DNA of 64,000 bases from Pseudomonas morbosilactucae (GCF_023241715.1 NZ_JALQCW010000059.1:1-64000); one strand, 5' to 3'. Positions 1 through 8,494 are shown, counted from the first letter of the stretch. The notes: generated from the sequence alone by a model not told the origin. A program made the numbers and translations.

Positions 1-133
1 GTGTCACGCTGTGCAGCACGCCACGGCTACGGTTGACCTTCTGCGGCGTGCCCAGGGAGCGTTTGCGCCAGGTCAGCCACAGCGCCAGGGCGCCCAGGGC
101 AAACGCCAGGAACAGCCAGATAAGACCGCCCAA
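1..133 (-). CDS. N-terminal part of a small membrane protein, cut by the window edge
   Basis: The minus-strand frame that stays open to the left edge begins with a strongly hydrophobic segment (about 18 residues rich in L, A, F and W) followed by a positively charged stretch (TWRKRS). This looks like one transmembrane helix with a cytoplasmic tail. A TTG at 133 is the simplest start. A GTG at 169 is in frame, but the added residues would be encoded by a REP palindrome, which is less likely. About 44 residues are visible, too few to name a family. It is a weak call, based on frame openness and hydrophobicity only. Confidence 0.4.
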   Translation of the reverse strand, partial: MGGLIWLFLAFALGALALWLTWRKRSLGTPQKVNRSRGVLHSVT

Positions 134-141
134 TTCAAGGC

Positions 142-169
142 CGTCTCGCCGGCAAGCCGGCTCCTGCAC
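142..169. repeat. REP-type palindrome
   Basis: The stretch contains the core GCCGGCAAGCCGGCTCCTGC, with internal dyad symmetry, which matches the extragenic REP family of fluorescent pseudomonads. It lies between the glutaredoxin gene and the partial gene at the left edge. Confidence 0.7.
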
Positions 170-230
170 AGGGAGGCGATGGCGGTTGGGGGATCGCCTA
201 CCAAACCAACGCCTCTTCGTCGGCAGGGGT

Positions 231-602
231 TCAGATCGCGGCGAAGCGCTTGTCCAGGTAATCGATGATGACCTTGGATTCGTACATCCAGGTGGTCTGG
301 CCGTTTTCTTCGATGCGCAGGCACGGCACTTTGATCTTGCCGCCTTGTTCCAGCAGGGTCTGGCGATCCTGCTCGTTGTTCTTCGCGTCGCGCAGGGCAA
401 CGGGCACGTTCAGGCGGTGCAGGGTGCGGCGGGTCTTTACGCAGAACGGGCAGGCATGGAACTGGTACAGGGTCAGGCCCTTGGCCGCTTGTTCAACCTG
501 GGCCTGGTCGGCGGCAGGGCGCTGCTGTTTGCGCGGGCGGGTGATGAAATCGAGGAAAATAATGAGTTGGCCCAGGCCGACTCGAAGCGCTTTGACGATC
601 AC
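231..602 (-). CDS. Glutaredoxin-like / GST N-terminal domain protein
   Basis: This 123-residue protein has an N-terminal hydrophobic patch (about residues 5-20) and then a thioredoxin fold (about 43-120). The fold carries the redox motif CPFC in the context YQFHACPFCVKT, and later KVPCLRI with the cis-proline expected of the glutathione site. The family performs glutathione-dependent thiol-disulfide exchange. The start is GTG at 602, preceded by an AGAGG ribosome site. The N-terminal extension suggests weak membrane association, which is inference. It is read in the same direction as folE but lies downstream of a terminator, so it is probably a separate unit. Confidence 0.8.
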   Translation of the reverse strand: MIVKALRVGLGQLIIFLDFITRPRKQQRPAADQAQVEQAAKGLTLYQFHACPFCVKTRRTLHRLNVPVALRDAKNNEQDRQTLLEQGGKIKVPCLRIEENGQTTWMYESKVIIDYLDKRFAAI

Positions 603-664
603 GGTATTACCTCTTGCCCATGAATGAAGGGGCGGCAGCTTACCTGATTTTTACCAGGCGAAAA

Positions 665-689
665 AAAACCGGCGATAAACGCCGGTTTT
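665..689 (-). terminator. Rho-independent terminator after folE
   Basis: AAAACCGGCG and CGCCGGTTTT form a 10-bp stem with a 5-base loop. Read on the minus strand, the stem is followed by a run of eight Ts. It lies 15 nt beyond the folE stop. Confidence 0.85.
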
Positions 690-703
690 CGGGTTCCGCC
701 GCC

Positions 704-1249
704 TTACTTGATCAGGCTGAGGAACTCGCTGCGGGTGGCCGCATTCTCGCGGAATTCGCCCAGCATCACCGAGGTGATCATCGACGAGTTCTGCTTCTCG
801 ACACCGCGCATCATCATGCACATGTGCTTGGCTTCGATCACCACGGCCACGCCCAGGGCGCCGGTCACTTGCTGGACCGCGTCGGCGATCTGCCGGCTGA
901 GGTTTTCCTGGATCTGCAGGCGCCGGGCGTACATATCAACGATGCGCGCGACTTTCGACAGCCCCAGGACCTTGCCGCTAGGGATGTAGGCGACGTGGGC
1001 CTTGCCGATGAAAGGCAGCAGGTGGTGTTCGCACAGCGAGTAGAGCTCGATGTCCTTGACCAGCACCATTTCACTGTTGTCGGAGCTGAACAAGGCACCG
1101 TTGGTGACTTCTTCCAGCGTTTGTTCATAACCGCGGCAAAGGTACTGCATGGCTTTGGCGGCACGTTTTGGCGTGTCGAGCAGGCCCTCGCGGGTAACGT
1201 CTTCGCCCAGTTGGCCGAGGATCGCGGTGTAATTCTGTTCCAGGGACAT
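704..1249 (-). CDS. folE: GTP cyclohydrolase I
   Basis: FolE converts GTP to 7,8-dihydroneopterin triphosphate, the first step of folate and pterin synthesis, in the cytoplasm. The 181 residues match the bacterial family length. The zinc and active-site segments are clear: SLCEHHLLPF (Cys and His ligands, about residues 72-81) and the C-terminal HMCMMMRGV that supplies the second Cys ligand. SKVARIVDMYARRLQ is the conserved helix after the zinc site. The gene has its own downstream terminator and stands between the Smr gene and the glutaredoxin gene. In pseudomonads more than one folE paralogue can occur, so I cannot say which copy this is. Confidence 0.95.
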   Translation of the reverse strand: MSLEQNYTAILGQLGEDVTREGLLDTPKRAAKAMQYLCRGYEQTLEEVTNGALFSSDNSEMVLVKDIELYSLCEHHLLPFIGKAHVAYIPSGKVLGLSKVARIVDMYARRLQIQENLSRQIADAVQQVTGALGVAVVIEAKHMCMMMRGVEKQNSSMITSVMLGEFRENAATRSEFLSLIK

Positions 1250-1326
1250 GAAACTACCTGTGGGATTTTACGCAAAGGGCAAGGGTACGGTGGCGGACTC
1301 GGCGCTGCAAGCGCGACGCACCGGCT

Positions 1327-1884
1327 TTATTCGTCGCGGCCTTCCATCATGGTGCGCTTGAGCATCACGTAAAGGGCGCCGGCACCGCCATGCTTGGCCT
1401 GGCACGAAGCGAAGCCCAGGACCTGGGGATGCTGGCGCAGCCAGGTGTTGACGTGGCTCTTGATCATCGGCCGCTTGCCGTCCAGGCGCACGGCCTTGCC
1501 ATGGGTCACGCGGACGCAGCGGATTTCGAATTTTGTGGCTTCGGCAAGAAAGGCCCACAGGGTTTCCCGGGCCTTCTCCACGGTCATGCCGTGCAGGTCG
1601 AGGCTGCCTTCGAAGGGGATCTGGCCGATTTTCAGCTTGCGCATCTGGCTGTCCTGGACACCGTCGCGGGCCCACATCAGCTCATCTTCCGGACCGACGT
1701 CGATCACGAACTGATCGGACAGCCCATCCACCGTGGTGTTTTCGGTTCGCACCGTGGCGGCCAGGCGCAGCTTGGCAATCTGTGCGCGATCGGCCTTGGG
1801 TTTGCCGGTTTCGGCGCGATCATGCTTGATCGGCTTGACGCCTTGGATCGCGCTTTTGAATAGGGAAAAATCGTCGTCTTGCAT
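1327..1884 (-). CDS. Smr-domain DNA/RNA endonuclease-like protein
   Basis: The protein has 185 residues from the ATG at 1884, which has a GGAGG ribosome site; an upstream in-frame start at 1935 lacks one. The N-terminal half is charged. The C-terminal half is an Smr (MutS2 C-terminal) domain with the hallmark SLDLHGMTVEKAR and later VTHGKA and AKHGGAGALYVML. Stand-alone Smr proteins of this kind (SmrA/SmrB) are linked to nuclease activity on DNA or on mRNA at collided ribosomes. Which substrate applies here cannot be told from the sequence. Confidence 0.85.
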   Translation of the reverse strand: MQDDDFSLFKSAIQGVKPIKHDRAETGKPKADRAQIAKLRLAATVRTENTTVDGLSDQFVIDVGPEDELMWARDGVQDSQMRKLKIGQIPFEGSLDLHGMTVEKARETLWAFLAEATKFEIRCVRVTHGKAVRLDGKRPMIKSHVNTWLRQHPQVLGFASCQAKHGGAGALYVMLKRTMMEGRDE

Positions 1885-1963
1885 GTCAGCCTCCGCGAAG
1901 GGCGGCCAGTTTACCCAACTCGGCGCCTGAGGCACGTGGGAAAACGCGCTCGGCGAACGTCAG

Positions 1964-2284
1964 TCAGTCATGTTTTTTCATCAGGTGTGGCGCCATGTTC
2001 AAGGCCTGGGGCTGGCGCATGCGCCGACGGCAGCGACGCCATAACCAGACGCCGAAGTACAGCAACAACAGGCCGATTGCCAGAATCACCGCCGAACCCA
2101 GGGGGCTGGCGTTCAGTTCCCCAAGCGCCGGAGGGCGTCCCAACAGGCTGGCGGCGCCGGCCATGGCCAGCAGTACGCCACAGGTCGCCAACAGTGCAGA
2201 AAATGCCGCGCCCAGGCGCAAGCGCCAGTTTCGCGGGCCTTTGGGCCGCAAACGGCGTGCGTCAAAACCATCGGATATCTTCAT
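1964..2284 (-). CDS. Small conserved membrane protein, unknown function
   Basis: The ATG at 2284 with GAGGAAGG just upstream gives 106 residues; an ATG at 2299 is in frame but has a poorer site. Two hydrophobic helices are visible, about residues 26-47 (LGAAFSALLATCGVLLAMAG) and about 63-82 (AVILAIGLLLLYFGVWLW). The second is followed by an Arg-rich tail (RRCRRRMR), so both ends are probably cytoplasmic. It lies between the Smr gene and the isochorismatase-like gene. I recognise no family. Confidence 0.65.
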   Translation of the reverse strand: MKISDGFDARRLRPKGPRNWRLRLGAAFSALLATCGVLLAMAGAASLLGRPPALGELNASPLGSAVILAIGLLLLYFGVWLWRRCRRRMRQPQALNMAPHLMKKHD

Positions 2285-2379
2285 TCCGACCTTCCTCAAT
2301 GGGTATCGGCCCTTCGACCGGGACTTGGCCGGGTGGTTCCTGAGGCTAAGGCAATTGCGGCAAATGACCGTTCTTTACG

Positions 2380-2405
2380 GATGAGCGGCCGGCCAGCCGC
2401 TCATC
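2380..2405 (-). terminator. Hairpin downstream of the isochorismatase-like gene
   Basis: GATGAGCGGC and GCCGCTCATC form a perfect 10-bp stem with a 6-base loop, 10 nt beyond the stop at 2415. There is no T run, so it may stabilise the mRNA end rather than terminate by itself. Confidence 0.5.
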
Positions 2406-2414
2406 GAGGTGCAA

Positions 2415-3005
2415 TCAGATCAGGTCTTTGGTCAGGGCGAGGGTGGCGAAGTTGTCGGCCATGATGGCCATTTCAGTCTGCTGCACATGCTCGGCGCTGA
2501 GGATGCCGCCCTTGTAAGGCAGGTCGCGGGTTGCGCAGGCGTCTTCCACCAGGGTGCAGCGGAAGCCCAGGTTCTTGGCGGCACGCACGGTGGTGCTGAC
2601 GCTGGAATGGCTCATGAAGCCGGCGACGATCAGATCCAGGGAGCCGAGGTCCTGCAGGCGTTTTTCCAGTTCGGTGCCGTGGAAGGCGCTGGGCAGCAGT
2701 TTGCCGATGACGGTTTCATCGCCTTGGGGTTCGAGCCCGGGGATGAATTGGCCACGTTCGCCCTGGGGGTCAAACAGACCGCCCACGGTGCCGAGATGGC
2801 GCACATGCACGATAGGGCGACCGGCGGCACGGGCTGCGGCCACCAGTTGCTTGATATGTTCGACGGCCGCGTCCATGCCGGACAGGGCCAGCGGACCGCT
2901 GAGGTACTCTTTCTGGGCGTCGATGATCACAAGGGTCGCGTGGCTCAAATTGGCCGCTGCATAACCACGACCGCTGAGTTGAAACATCGTCTTTGGAACG
3001 GACAT
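2415..3005 (-). CDS. Isochorismatase-family hydrolase with Ser at the usual catalytic Cys position
   Basis: The 196-residue protein starts at 3005 with an AGGAG site. It has the fold's landmarks: ATLVIIDAQKEY with the catalytic Asp, HVRHLG, the active-site Lys in IGKLLPSAF, and GFMSHSSVSTTVRAA. In family members that work as cysteine hydrolases, the last segment carries a Cys where this protein has Ser (second Ser of HSS). The substrate is unknown, and the Ser could mean altered chemistry or loss of activity. The neighbour prmB is divergent, with about 240 nt between the two starts. The family is certain but the function is not. Confidence 0.85.
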   Translation of the reverse strand: MSVPKTMFQLSGRGYAAANLSHATLVIIDAQKEYLSGPLALSGMDAAVEHIKQLVAAARAAGRPIVHVRHLGTVGGLFDPQGERGQFIPGLEPQGDETVIGKLLPSAFHGTELEKRLQDLGSLDLIVAGFMSHSSVSTTVRAAKNLGFRCTLVEDACATRDLPYKGGILSAEHVQQTEMAIMADNFATLALTKDLI

Positions 3006-3245
3006 TCTGGGGCTCCTGTGAGTGGGGCTTTTGCGACATTGTCCTCTGGCGGAGCGCATCTGTGAATCGCTACTAACGTAAGGTACGTGGTTGTTGGCTT
3101 ACAGCCGTGTCAAGAGGGGCCTGGGATTGGCCGCGACAGGGCAAAAAGCCATGATCGTGCTCCCGAACGCGGTTTTTTCATGCGTCGTCGGTAGGTGTTT
3201 TGGCTGGTAGACTTGGCGGTCGTTTTTTTCAGGAGTCTTTTCCCC

Positions 3246-4154
3246 GTGATCACTTCCCGCCTTCGCACCTTGCGTGACCATATCCGCTGGGCTGTCAGCC
3301 GCTTTCATGGGGAGGATCTGTTCTTCGGCCATGGTACCGACAATGCCTGGGACGAAGCCCGTCAGTTGGTGCTCGGGGCCCTGCACCTGCCATGGGAAAT
3401 CGCCGACAGCTACCTGGACTGCGCGCTTGAAGAAGACGAATTGGTCAACCTGCAGCGCCTGCTCAAGCGGCGTATCACCGACCGTGTGCCCACCGCTTAC
3501 CTGCTGGGCGAGGCCTGGTTCTGCGGCATGTCGTTCATCGTTGATGAGCGGGTGTTGATTCCCCGTTCGCCGATTGGCGAGCTGATCGAGAAACGTTTTG
3601 AACCCTGGCTGGGGGCCGAGCCGGCGCGGATCCTCGATCTGTGCACCGGGTCCGGTTGCATCGGTATTGCATGCGCCTACGAATTCCAGAACGCCGAAGT
3701 GGTGTTGGCCGACCTGTCGTTCGAGGCCCTTGAAGTGGCCAACCAGAACATTGAGCGCCATGGCGTCGATGAACGTGTGTACACGGTCCAGGGCGATGGT
3801 TTCGATGGGTTGCCGGGGCAGCGTTTCGACTTGATCGTGTCGAACCCGCCCTACGTAGATGCCGAAGATTTTGCCGACATGCCGGACGAGTACCAACATG
3901 AGCCGGAGTTGGGGCTGGCCTGTGGCGAAGATGGCTTGAATCTGGTTCGTCGGATGCTTGCCGAAGCGGCGGATCATCTGACCGAAAAGGGTCTGATGAT
4001 TGTCGAAGTCGGCAACAGCCAGGTGCACGTGGAAGCCCTGTACCCGGAAGTGGACTTCGCCTGGCTCGACTTCGAGCGCGGTGGTCATGGGGTGTTCATG
4101 CTGACCGCAGAGCAGTGCCGTCAGCATCAGGCGCTGTTCGCTTCCAGGGTCTGA
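3246..4154 (+). CDS. prmB: Ribosomal protein L3 glutamine N5-methyltransferase
   Basis: PrmB methylates the side-chain amide of a glutamine in ribosomal protein L3 using S-adenosylmethionine. The GTG start at 3246 follows a CAGGAG site and gives 302 residues, the usual length. An N-terminal helical domain is followed by a class I methyltransferase fold with motif I ILDLCTGSGCIGIA (about 134-147) and the glutamine-binding NPPY at VSNPPYVDAEDF. An earlier in-frame ATG at 3195 would add a hydrophobic leader not found in the family. The alternative, PrmC (release factor methylase), is less likely because the long N-terminal domain and GEAWFCG segment are PrmB-like. Confidence 0.93.
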   Translation: MITSRLRTLRDHIRWAVSRFHGEDLFFGHGTDNAWDEARQLVLGALHLPWEIADSYLDCALEEDELVNLQRLLKRRITDRVPTAYLLGEAWFCGMSFIVDERVLIPRSPIGELIEKRFEPWLGAEPARILDLCTGSGCIGIACAYEFQNAEVVLADLSFEALEVANQNIERHGVDERVYTVQGDGFDGLPGQRFDLIVSNPPYVDAEDFADMPDEYQHEPELGLACGEDGLNLVRRMLAEAADHLTEKGLMIVEVGNSQVHVEALYPEVDFAWLDFERGGHGVFMLTAEQCRQHQALFASRV

Positions 4155-4160
4155 ATCAGC

Positions 4161-4186
4161 CGGGGCCCGTGTCAGGGCGGGCCCCG
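4161..4186. terminator. GC-rich hairpin between convergent genes
   Basis: CGGGGCCCG and CGGGCCCCG form a 9-bp stem in the 51-nt gap between the ends of prmB and the following minus-strand gene. It could serve either strand. There is no clear T run. Confidence 0.5.
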
Positions 4187-4205
4187 CGCTGGTCTGCGTC
4201 GCGTC

Positions 4206-4997
4206 TCAGCGGTGGGTCGCGATCCAGATCAGCAGGCCGGCCTGGAATACGGCGAAAGCCACCAGGCAGGTGATGGTGAAACGCAGCCCTGTGTCTTCAC
4301 GTTTGTACTTGGTGACTTTTTCGTCCTGCTTGCGCAGTTTGACTTCCAGTTCCGCGAGGTTCTGTTCGGCTTGCTGGAGCATCTGCGCCGCTTCGAGGAT
4401 TTCCACGAACTGCAGTTTTTCAGTGTTCCACTGGCTGTGCAGTTCGCCGACTTGAACATCCTTGACGCTGCCTTTCAGGTGCTGGGCATCGGCGTACACC
4501 ACATCGAAGCCCTGGACGCGCAGCACATGGTCGCGGCGTAGACGGGTGTCTTCGTTGAGGGCGTCCTTGTTGGCCAGGTCAAAACCTTCCACTCGGTAGT
4601 GGGACCATTTCTTCTGCGCCCAGAGTGCACCCTGAGCCATCAGGAAACGCCCGATACCACGGTTATACGGTTCGATTTGCAAGCCGTTTTCCGGCTGGAA
4701 ATGCACGAGATGCTGGGTGTGGTCGACCCACACATCCAGGGTGTTCTGCTCTTTGCGCACCCGCTGGCCGGGCAGCGAGATGCTCATGCGCAGCAGGCTG
4801 CGTTCTTTGTGGTTGCGTTCGGCGTAGCCGAATTCGACAAAGCGCAGAGGCCTCACGCCTGTGGCCCGATCGGTTTGCAGGGGCGCCAGGCGAAGCATCT
4901 TGTGATGCTCGGCATGCACGTCGGCCCAAGGCAGCTCGACCGTTTCCGGTGCGGGCTTCTCCAGCTCGGTTTCGGGTGAATTCGGGGTATCAGTCAT
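4206..4997 (-). CDS. Conserved hypothetical protein with coiled coil and C-terminal membrane anchor
   Basis: The protein has 263 residues. The N-terminus is acidic and proline-rich (about 1-25), followed by a globular region of about 150 residues. A heptad-rich helix (about 195-232, e.g. LQQAEQNLAELEVKLRKQDE) then looks like a coiled coil. It ends with one transmembrane helix (about 240-260) and only a few residues after it. This is the layout of a tail-anchored cytoplasmic protein. I do not recognise the globular part. The gene sits between prmB (convergent) and the hydrolase gene upstream. Confidence 0.75.
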   Translation of the reverse strand: MTDTPNSPETELEKPAPETVELPWADVHAEHHKMLRLAPLQTDRATGVRPLRFVEFGYAERNHKERSLLRMSISLPGQRVRKEQNTLDVWVDHTQHLVHFQPENGLQIEPYNRGIGRFLMAQGALWAQKKWSHYRVEGFDLANKDALNEDTRLRRDHVLRVQGFDVVYADAQHLKGSVKDVQVGELHSQWNTEKLQFVEILEAAQMLQQAEQNLAELEVKLRKQDEKVTKYKREDTGLRFTITCLVAFAVFQAGLLIWIATHR

Positions 4998-5040
4998 AAC
5001 GGCGAGGTCCTGTCCAAGCGCTGCTTGCCGGCAGCAATTG

Positions 5041-5072
5041 AACGGCCGGCAAAGACTTATCGGCCGTTTTTT
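5041..5072. terminator. Hairpin downstream of the alpha/beta hydrolase gene
   Basis: AACGGCCG pairs with CGGCCGTT across a 12-base loop, with Ts on the plus-strand side. The hydrolase is read on the minus strand, where the T tract is poor, so assignment to that gene is tentative. Confidence 0.35.
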
Positions 5073-5096
5073 GCAGGACTGGAGGGTAAAAACAGC

Positions 5097-6049
5097 TTAA
5101 CGGGTGTGAAGTCCGTCAATAAAGCTGATGATCCGGCTGCCCAATTCGGCAGCAAGCGGCAGTTGCGGATCCTTGTAGGAGGCCACTTGGCGCTTGATGT
5201 CGTTGGGCACGATGCGCATCACGTGGTTCATGCCTTCGATCAATGCCAGTTGCGCATCCGGTTTGGCCGCCTTGAGCATCCGCGCATCGCCGACGCCGAC
5301 CTGGATGTCGTTGCTGCCCTGGATGATCAGCGCCGGCATCTTCAGTCGGGCAAAGGCCGCAGCGGGGTCTTCGCGGAACAGGGTGATGAGGTAAGGCTGG
5401 ACGCTGGGGCGGAAGATCACCTGCAACGGCTCGGGCACGTCGCGATCCACCTGGCCGGCCTTGAGGCTGTCGAGTAATTGATTGCTGCGCAACATCAACG
5501 CGGGCGGCAGGCGATCGCTCAACTGTTGGCGCAACACTTGGTCCACCGGGCGTGCGGTGCCGGAGATCGAGATCAGCGCCGCGGCGTCCAGTTTTGGCGC
5601 GGCCAGGGTGGCGATCAGCGCGCCTTCGCTGTGGCCCAGGAGAATCAGTGGGCCGAAGCGCGGGTCGCCTTGAGTTTTTCACCCCAGGCCACGGTGTCGG
5701 CGACGTAGGCGTCAAGGCTCAGGTTGCGTTCGTCGGGGGTGGCGGCGAGGCTGGCAGCGACCCCGCGTTTGTCGTAACGCACGCTGGCGATATTGTGCTT
5801 GGCCAGCACCCAGGCCAGGCGCTTGAGGCTGTCGTTGCGCCCGCCGTCGGGGTTGTTGCCGTCGCGATCGGTGGGGCCCGAGCCGGACACAATCAGCACC
5901 ACGGGCACCGGTTGTTCGGACTTGGGCAGTAATAACGAGCCGTACAGTTCACCGCTGCCGGTGTCCAGGCTGATAGGGCGTTGCAGGACGACCGCATGGA
6001 CCAGGCCGCTGAACAGGGTAAGGCTCAAGAGAAGAACTCGCAGCATCAT
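5097..6049 (-). pseudogene. Secreted alpha/beta hydrolase, frameshifted as sequenced
   Basis: Two frames together give one hydrolase of about 317 residues. The first part starts at 6049 with a signal peptide (MMLRVLLLSLTLFSGLVHA) and carries VLIVSGSGPTDRDG and RYDKRGV. At about 5658-5663 the reading shifts. Restoring one C in CCCGCGC (minus strand) gives KATRRFGPLILLGHSEGA, joining the nucleophile elbow GHSEG to the rest. The second part holds the catalytic Asp region (QGSNDIQVG) and the His in EGMNHV. As written, the product would stop just before the nucleophile. The same type of base loss is seen in essential genes in this window, so a consensus error is more likely than true decay. Substrate unknown. 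Confidence 0.8.
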
Positions 6050-6128
6050 CACGCCATCATGAATAAGGTGCCGGTTGGACTTCCCGTCACGGATAAGGTT
6101 CGAGGATGAACTAGTTGGGTAGCCTGCG

Positions 6129-6134
6129 TATACT
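6129..6134 (+). promoter_or_regulatory. Possible -10 box of the aroC promoter
   Basis: TATACT lies 57 nt upstream of the aroC start in the gap between aroC and the divergent hydrolase gene. No good -35 hexamer is visible at 17 nt, so support is limited. Confidence 0.3.
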
Positions 6135-6190
6135 GGCGCGCTCAGTAATCCAGATTGAGTTATTTCGGCTGATTTCACGGAGCTCCCCGC

Positions 6191-7282
6191 ATGTCCGGCA
6201 ATACCTACGGCAAGCTGTTCACTGTCACCACCGCGGGCGAAAGCCATGGTCCGGCGTTGGTCGCCATTGTCGACGGCTGTCCGCCGGGCCTCGAGCTGTC
6301 CCTGGACGACCTGCAGCGTGACCTGGACCGGCGCAAGCCCGGAACTAGCCGTCATACCACCCAGCGCCAGGAAGCCGATGAAGTTGAAATCCTCTCTGGC
6401 GTGTTCGAAGGCAAGACCACCGGTTGCGCCATCGGCCTGCTGATCCGCAACACCGACCAGAAATCCAAGGATTACTCGGCGATCAAGGATCTGTTCCGTC
6501 CGGCCCACGCCGATTACACCTACCACCACAAATACGGCTTGCGCGACTATCGCGGCGGCGGTCGCAGCTCGGCGCGGGAAACTGCCATGCGGGTGGCGGC
6601 TGGTGCCATTGCCAAGAAGTTCCTGGCCAGCCAGGGCATCGTGGTGCGCGGCTATATGAGCCAGCTGGGGCCGATCGAAATCCCGTTCAAGACCTGGGAT
6701 TCGGTGGAAGACAACGCCTTCTTCAGCCCGGATCCGGACAAGGTGCCGGAGCTGGAAGCCTATATGGACCAGTTGCGCCGGGATCAGGACTCCGTGGGGG
6801 CGAAGATCACCGTGGTTGCCGAAGGCGTGATGCCCGGCCTGGGCGAGCCGATTTTCGATCGTCTGGACGCCGAACTGGCCCATGCGCTGATGAGCATCAA
6901 TGCGGTCAAGGGCGTGGAAATCGGCGCCGGCTTCGCCAGCGTCGCCCAGCGTGGCACCGAGCATCGTGACGAGCTGACCCCGGAAGGGTTCCTCAGCAAC
7001 AACGCCGGCGGCATTCTCGGCGGCATTTCCTCCGGGCAGCCGATTGTGGCCCACCTGGCCTTGAAACCGACCTCCAGCATCACCACTCCGGGTCGTTCCA
7101 TTGATGTGGACGGCAACCCGGTGGACGTCATCACCAAAGGTCGTCACGACCCGTGCGTGGGCATTCGCGCGACCCCGATCGCCGAAGCCATGATGGCCAT
7201 TGTGCTGATGGATCACCTGCTGCGTCATCGCGGCCAGAATGCCGACGTGCGCGTCAGCACGCCGGTGCTGGGCCAGCTGTAA
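6191..7282 (+). CDS. aroC: Chorismate synthase
   Basis: AroC removes phosphate from 5-enolpyruvylshikimate 3-phosphate to give chorismate, the last common step of aromatic synthesis, using reduced FMN. The 363 residues match the family. Signatures are the N-terminal GNTYGKLFTVTTAGESHGPA, the middle DYRGGGRSSARETA, and the C-terminal KPTSSITTPGRSID and GRHDPCVGIRATP. The substrate is made by the AroA half of the fusion protein at 56-58 kb in this same window. The MFS gene follows 34 nt downstream and may be co-transcribed. Confidence 0.97.
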   Translation: MSGNTYGKLFTVTTAGESHGPALVAIVDGCPPGLELSLDDLQRDLDRRKPGTSRHTTQRQEADEVEILSGVFEGKTTGCAIGLLIRNTDQKSKDYSAIKDLFRPAHADYTYHHKYGLRDYRGGGRSSARETAMRVAAGAIAKKFLASQGIVVRGYMSQLGPIEIPFKTWDSVEDNAFFSPDPDKVPELEAYMDQLRRDQDSVGAKITVVAEGVMPGLGEPIFDRLDAELAHALMSINAVKGVEIGAGFASVAQRGTEHRDELTPEGFLSNNAGGILGGISSGQPIVAHLALKPTSSITTPGRSIDVDGNPVDVITKGRHDPCVGIRATPIAEAMMAIVLMDHLLRHRGQNADVRVSTPVLGQL

Positions 7283-7316
7283 TGCCGGCTCTGCCAGTCG
7301 CCACGGTCTGACGGCC

Positions 7317-8465
7317 GTGGCGGCGCTTCCGTATTGGCGGCTCTCCAGCTTCTATCTGTTCTATTTCGCCCTGCTGGGCTCTACGGCGCCATTTCTGGCG
7401 TTGTACTTCGATCATTTGGGTTTTTCCAGCGCGCGCATTGGCGAGCTGGTGGCCATTCCCATGCTGATGCGTTGCGTGGCGCCGAATATCTGGGGCTGGC
7501 TGGGGGATTACACCGGCCGGCGCCTGGCCATCGTGCGTTTTGGCGCCTTCTGCACCTTGCTCTCGTTCTCGTTGATTTTTGTCAGCAAGACCTACGCCTG
7601 GCTGGCGATGGTCATGGCCTTGCACGCCTTCTTCTGGCACGCGGTGCTGCCGCAGTTCGAAGTCATCACCCTGGCTCATCTGCAAGGCCAGACCTCGCGC
7701 TACAGCCAGATCCGTCTCTGGGGCTCGATTGGTTTTATCCTCGCGGTGGTGCTGCTGGGCCGATTGTTTGAAGGGCTGAGCCTAGATATCTACCCCATCA
7801 CCCTGGTGGTGATCATGGCCGGCATCGTCCTCAGCAGCGCCTGGGTGCCCAATGCCCAGCCGCCGGCCCAGGACGATCGTCCGGCGTCCGGCGGCTTTCT
7901 CAAGCAACTGCGCGGTCCCGGGGTGCTGGCGTTCTATGTGTGCGTGGCCTTGATGCAGATGAGCCACGGTCCTTATTACACCTTCCTGACCTTGCACCTG
8001 GAGCGCTTGGGCTACAGCCGTGGGCTGATCGGCATGCTCTGGGCAGTGGGGGTGGTGGCCGAGGTGCTGATGTTCCTGGCCATGAGCCGGATCCTCTCGC
8101 GGTTTTCGGTGCGTCGGGTGTTGCTGGCGAGTTTTCTCCTGGCGGCCCTGCGTTGGTTGCTGCTGGGGGCCTGTGCCGAGTTTCTCTGGGTGTTGCTGTT
8201 GGCTCAGTTGCTGCACGCGGCGACCTTCGGCAGCTTTCATGCGGCGGCGATTCATTTTGTGCAACGCAGCTTCGGTGCGCGGCAACAGGGCCAGGGCCAA
8301 GCGCTGTATGCCGCGCTGGCCGGCACCGGCGGTGCGCTGGGGGCGTTGTATTCGGGGTACAGCTGGAACGCCCTGGGGGCGACCTTCACCTTTAGTATGG
8401 CCAGCGTCGCTGCCCTGGCTGCAGCCTTTATCATTGGCACACGCATGCAAGAGCACAGGCCATGA
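7317..8465 (+). CDS. MFS transporter (3-phenylpropionate permease-like, MFS_1-like)
   Basis: The protein has 382 residues from the GTG at 7317, whose product begins VAALPYWRLSSFYLFYFALLG. The longer frame from 7239 overlaps aroC and encodes an Arg/Cys-rich leader, so I rejected it. About 12 hydrophobic helices are visible, with the MFS loop motif in GDYTGRRLAIVRFG between helices 2 and 3. The PYWRLSSFY start is typical of the HcaT-like branch. The substrate is unknown. The gene directly follows aroC, as in PAO1 (my recollection of PA1681-PA1682). Confidence 0.85.
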   Translation: MAALPYWRLSSFYLFYFALLGSTAPFLALYFDHLGFSSARIGELVAIPMLMRCVAPNIWGWLGDYTGRRLAIVRFGAFCTLLSFSLIFVSKTYAWLAMVMALHAFFWHAVLPQFEVITLAHLQGQTSRYSQIRLWGSIGFILAVVLLGRLFEGLSLDIYPITLVVIMAGIVLSSAWVPNAQPPAQDDRPASGGFLKQLRGPGVLAFYVCVALMQMSHGPYYTFLTLHLERLGYSRGLIGMLWAVGVVAEVLMFLAMSRILSRFSVRRVLLASFLLAALRWLLLGACAEFLWVLLLAQLLHAATFGSFHAAAIHFVQRSFGARQQGQGQALYAALAGTGGALGALYSGYSWNALGATFTFSMASVAALAAAFIIGTRMQEHRP

Positions 8466-8494
8466 GCCCTGGCGGCCGCGCGCGTGCCGGCAAC

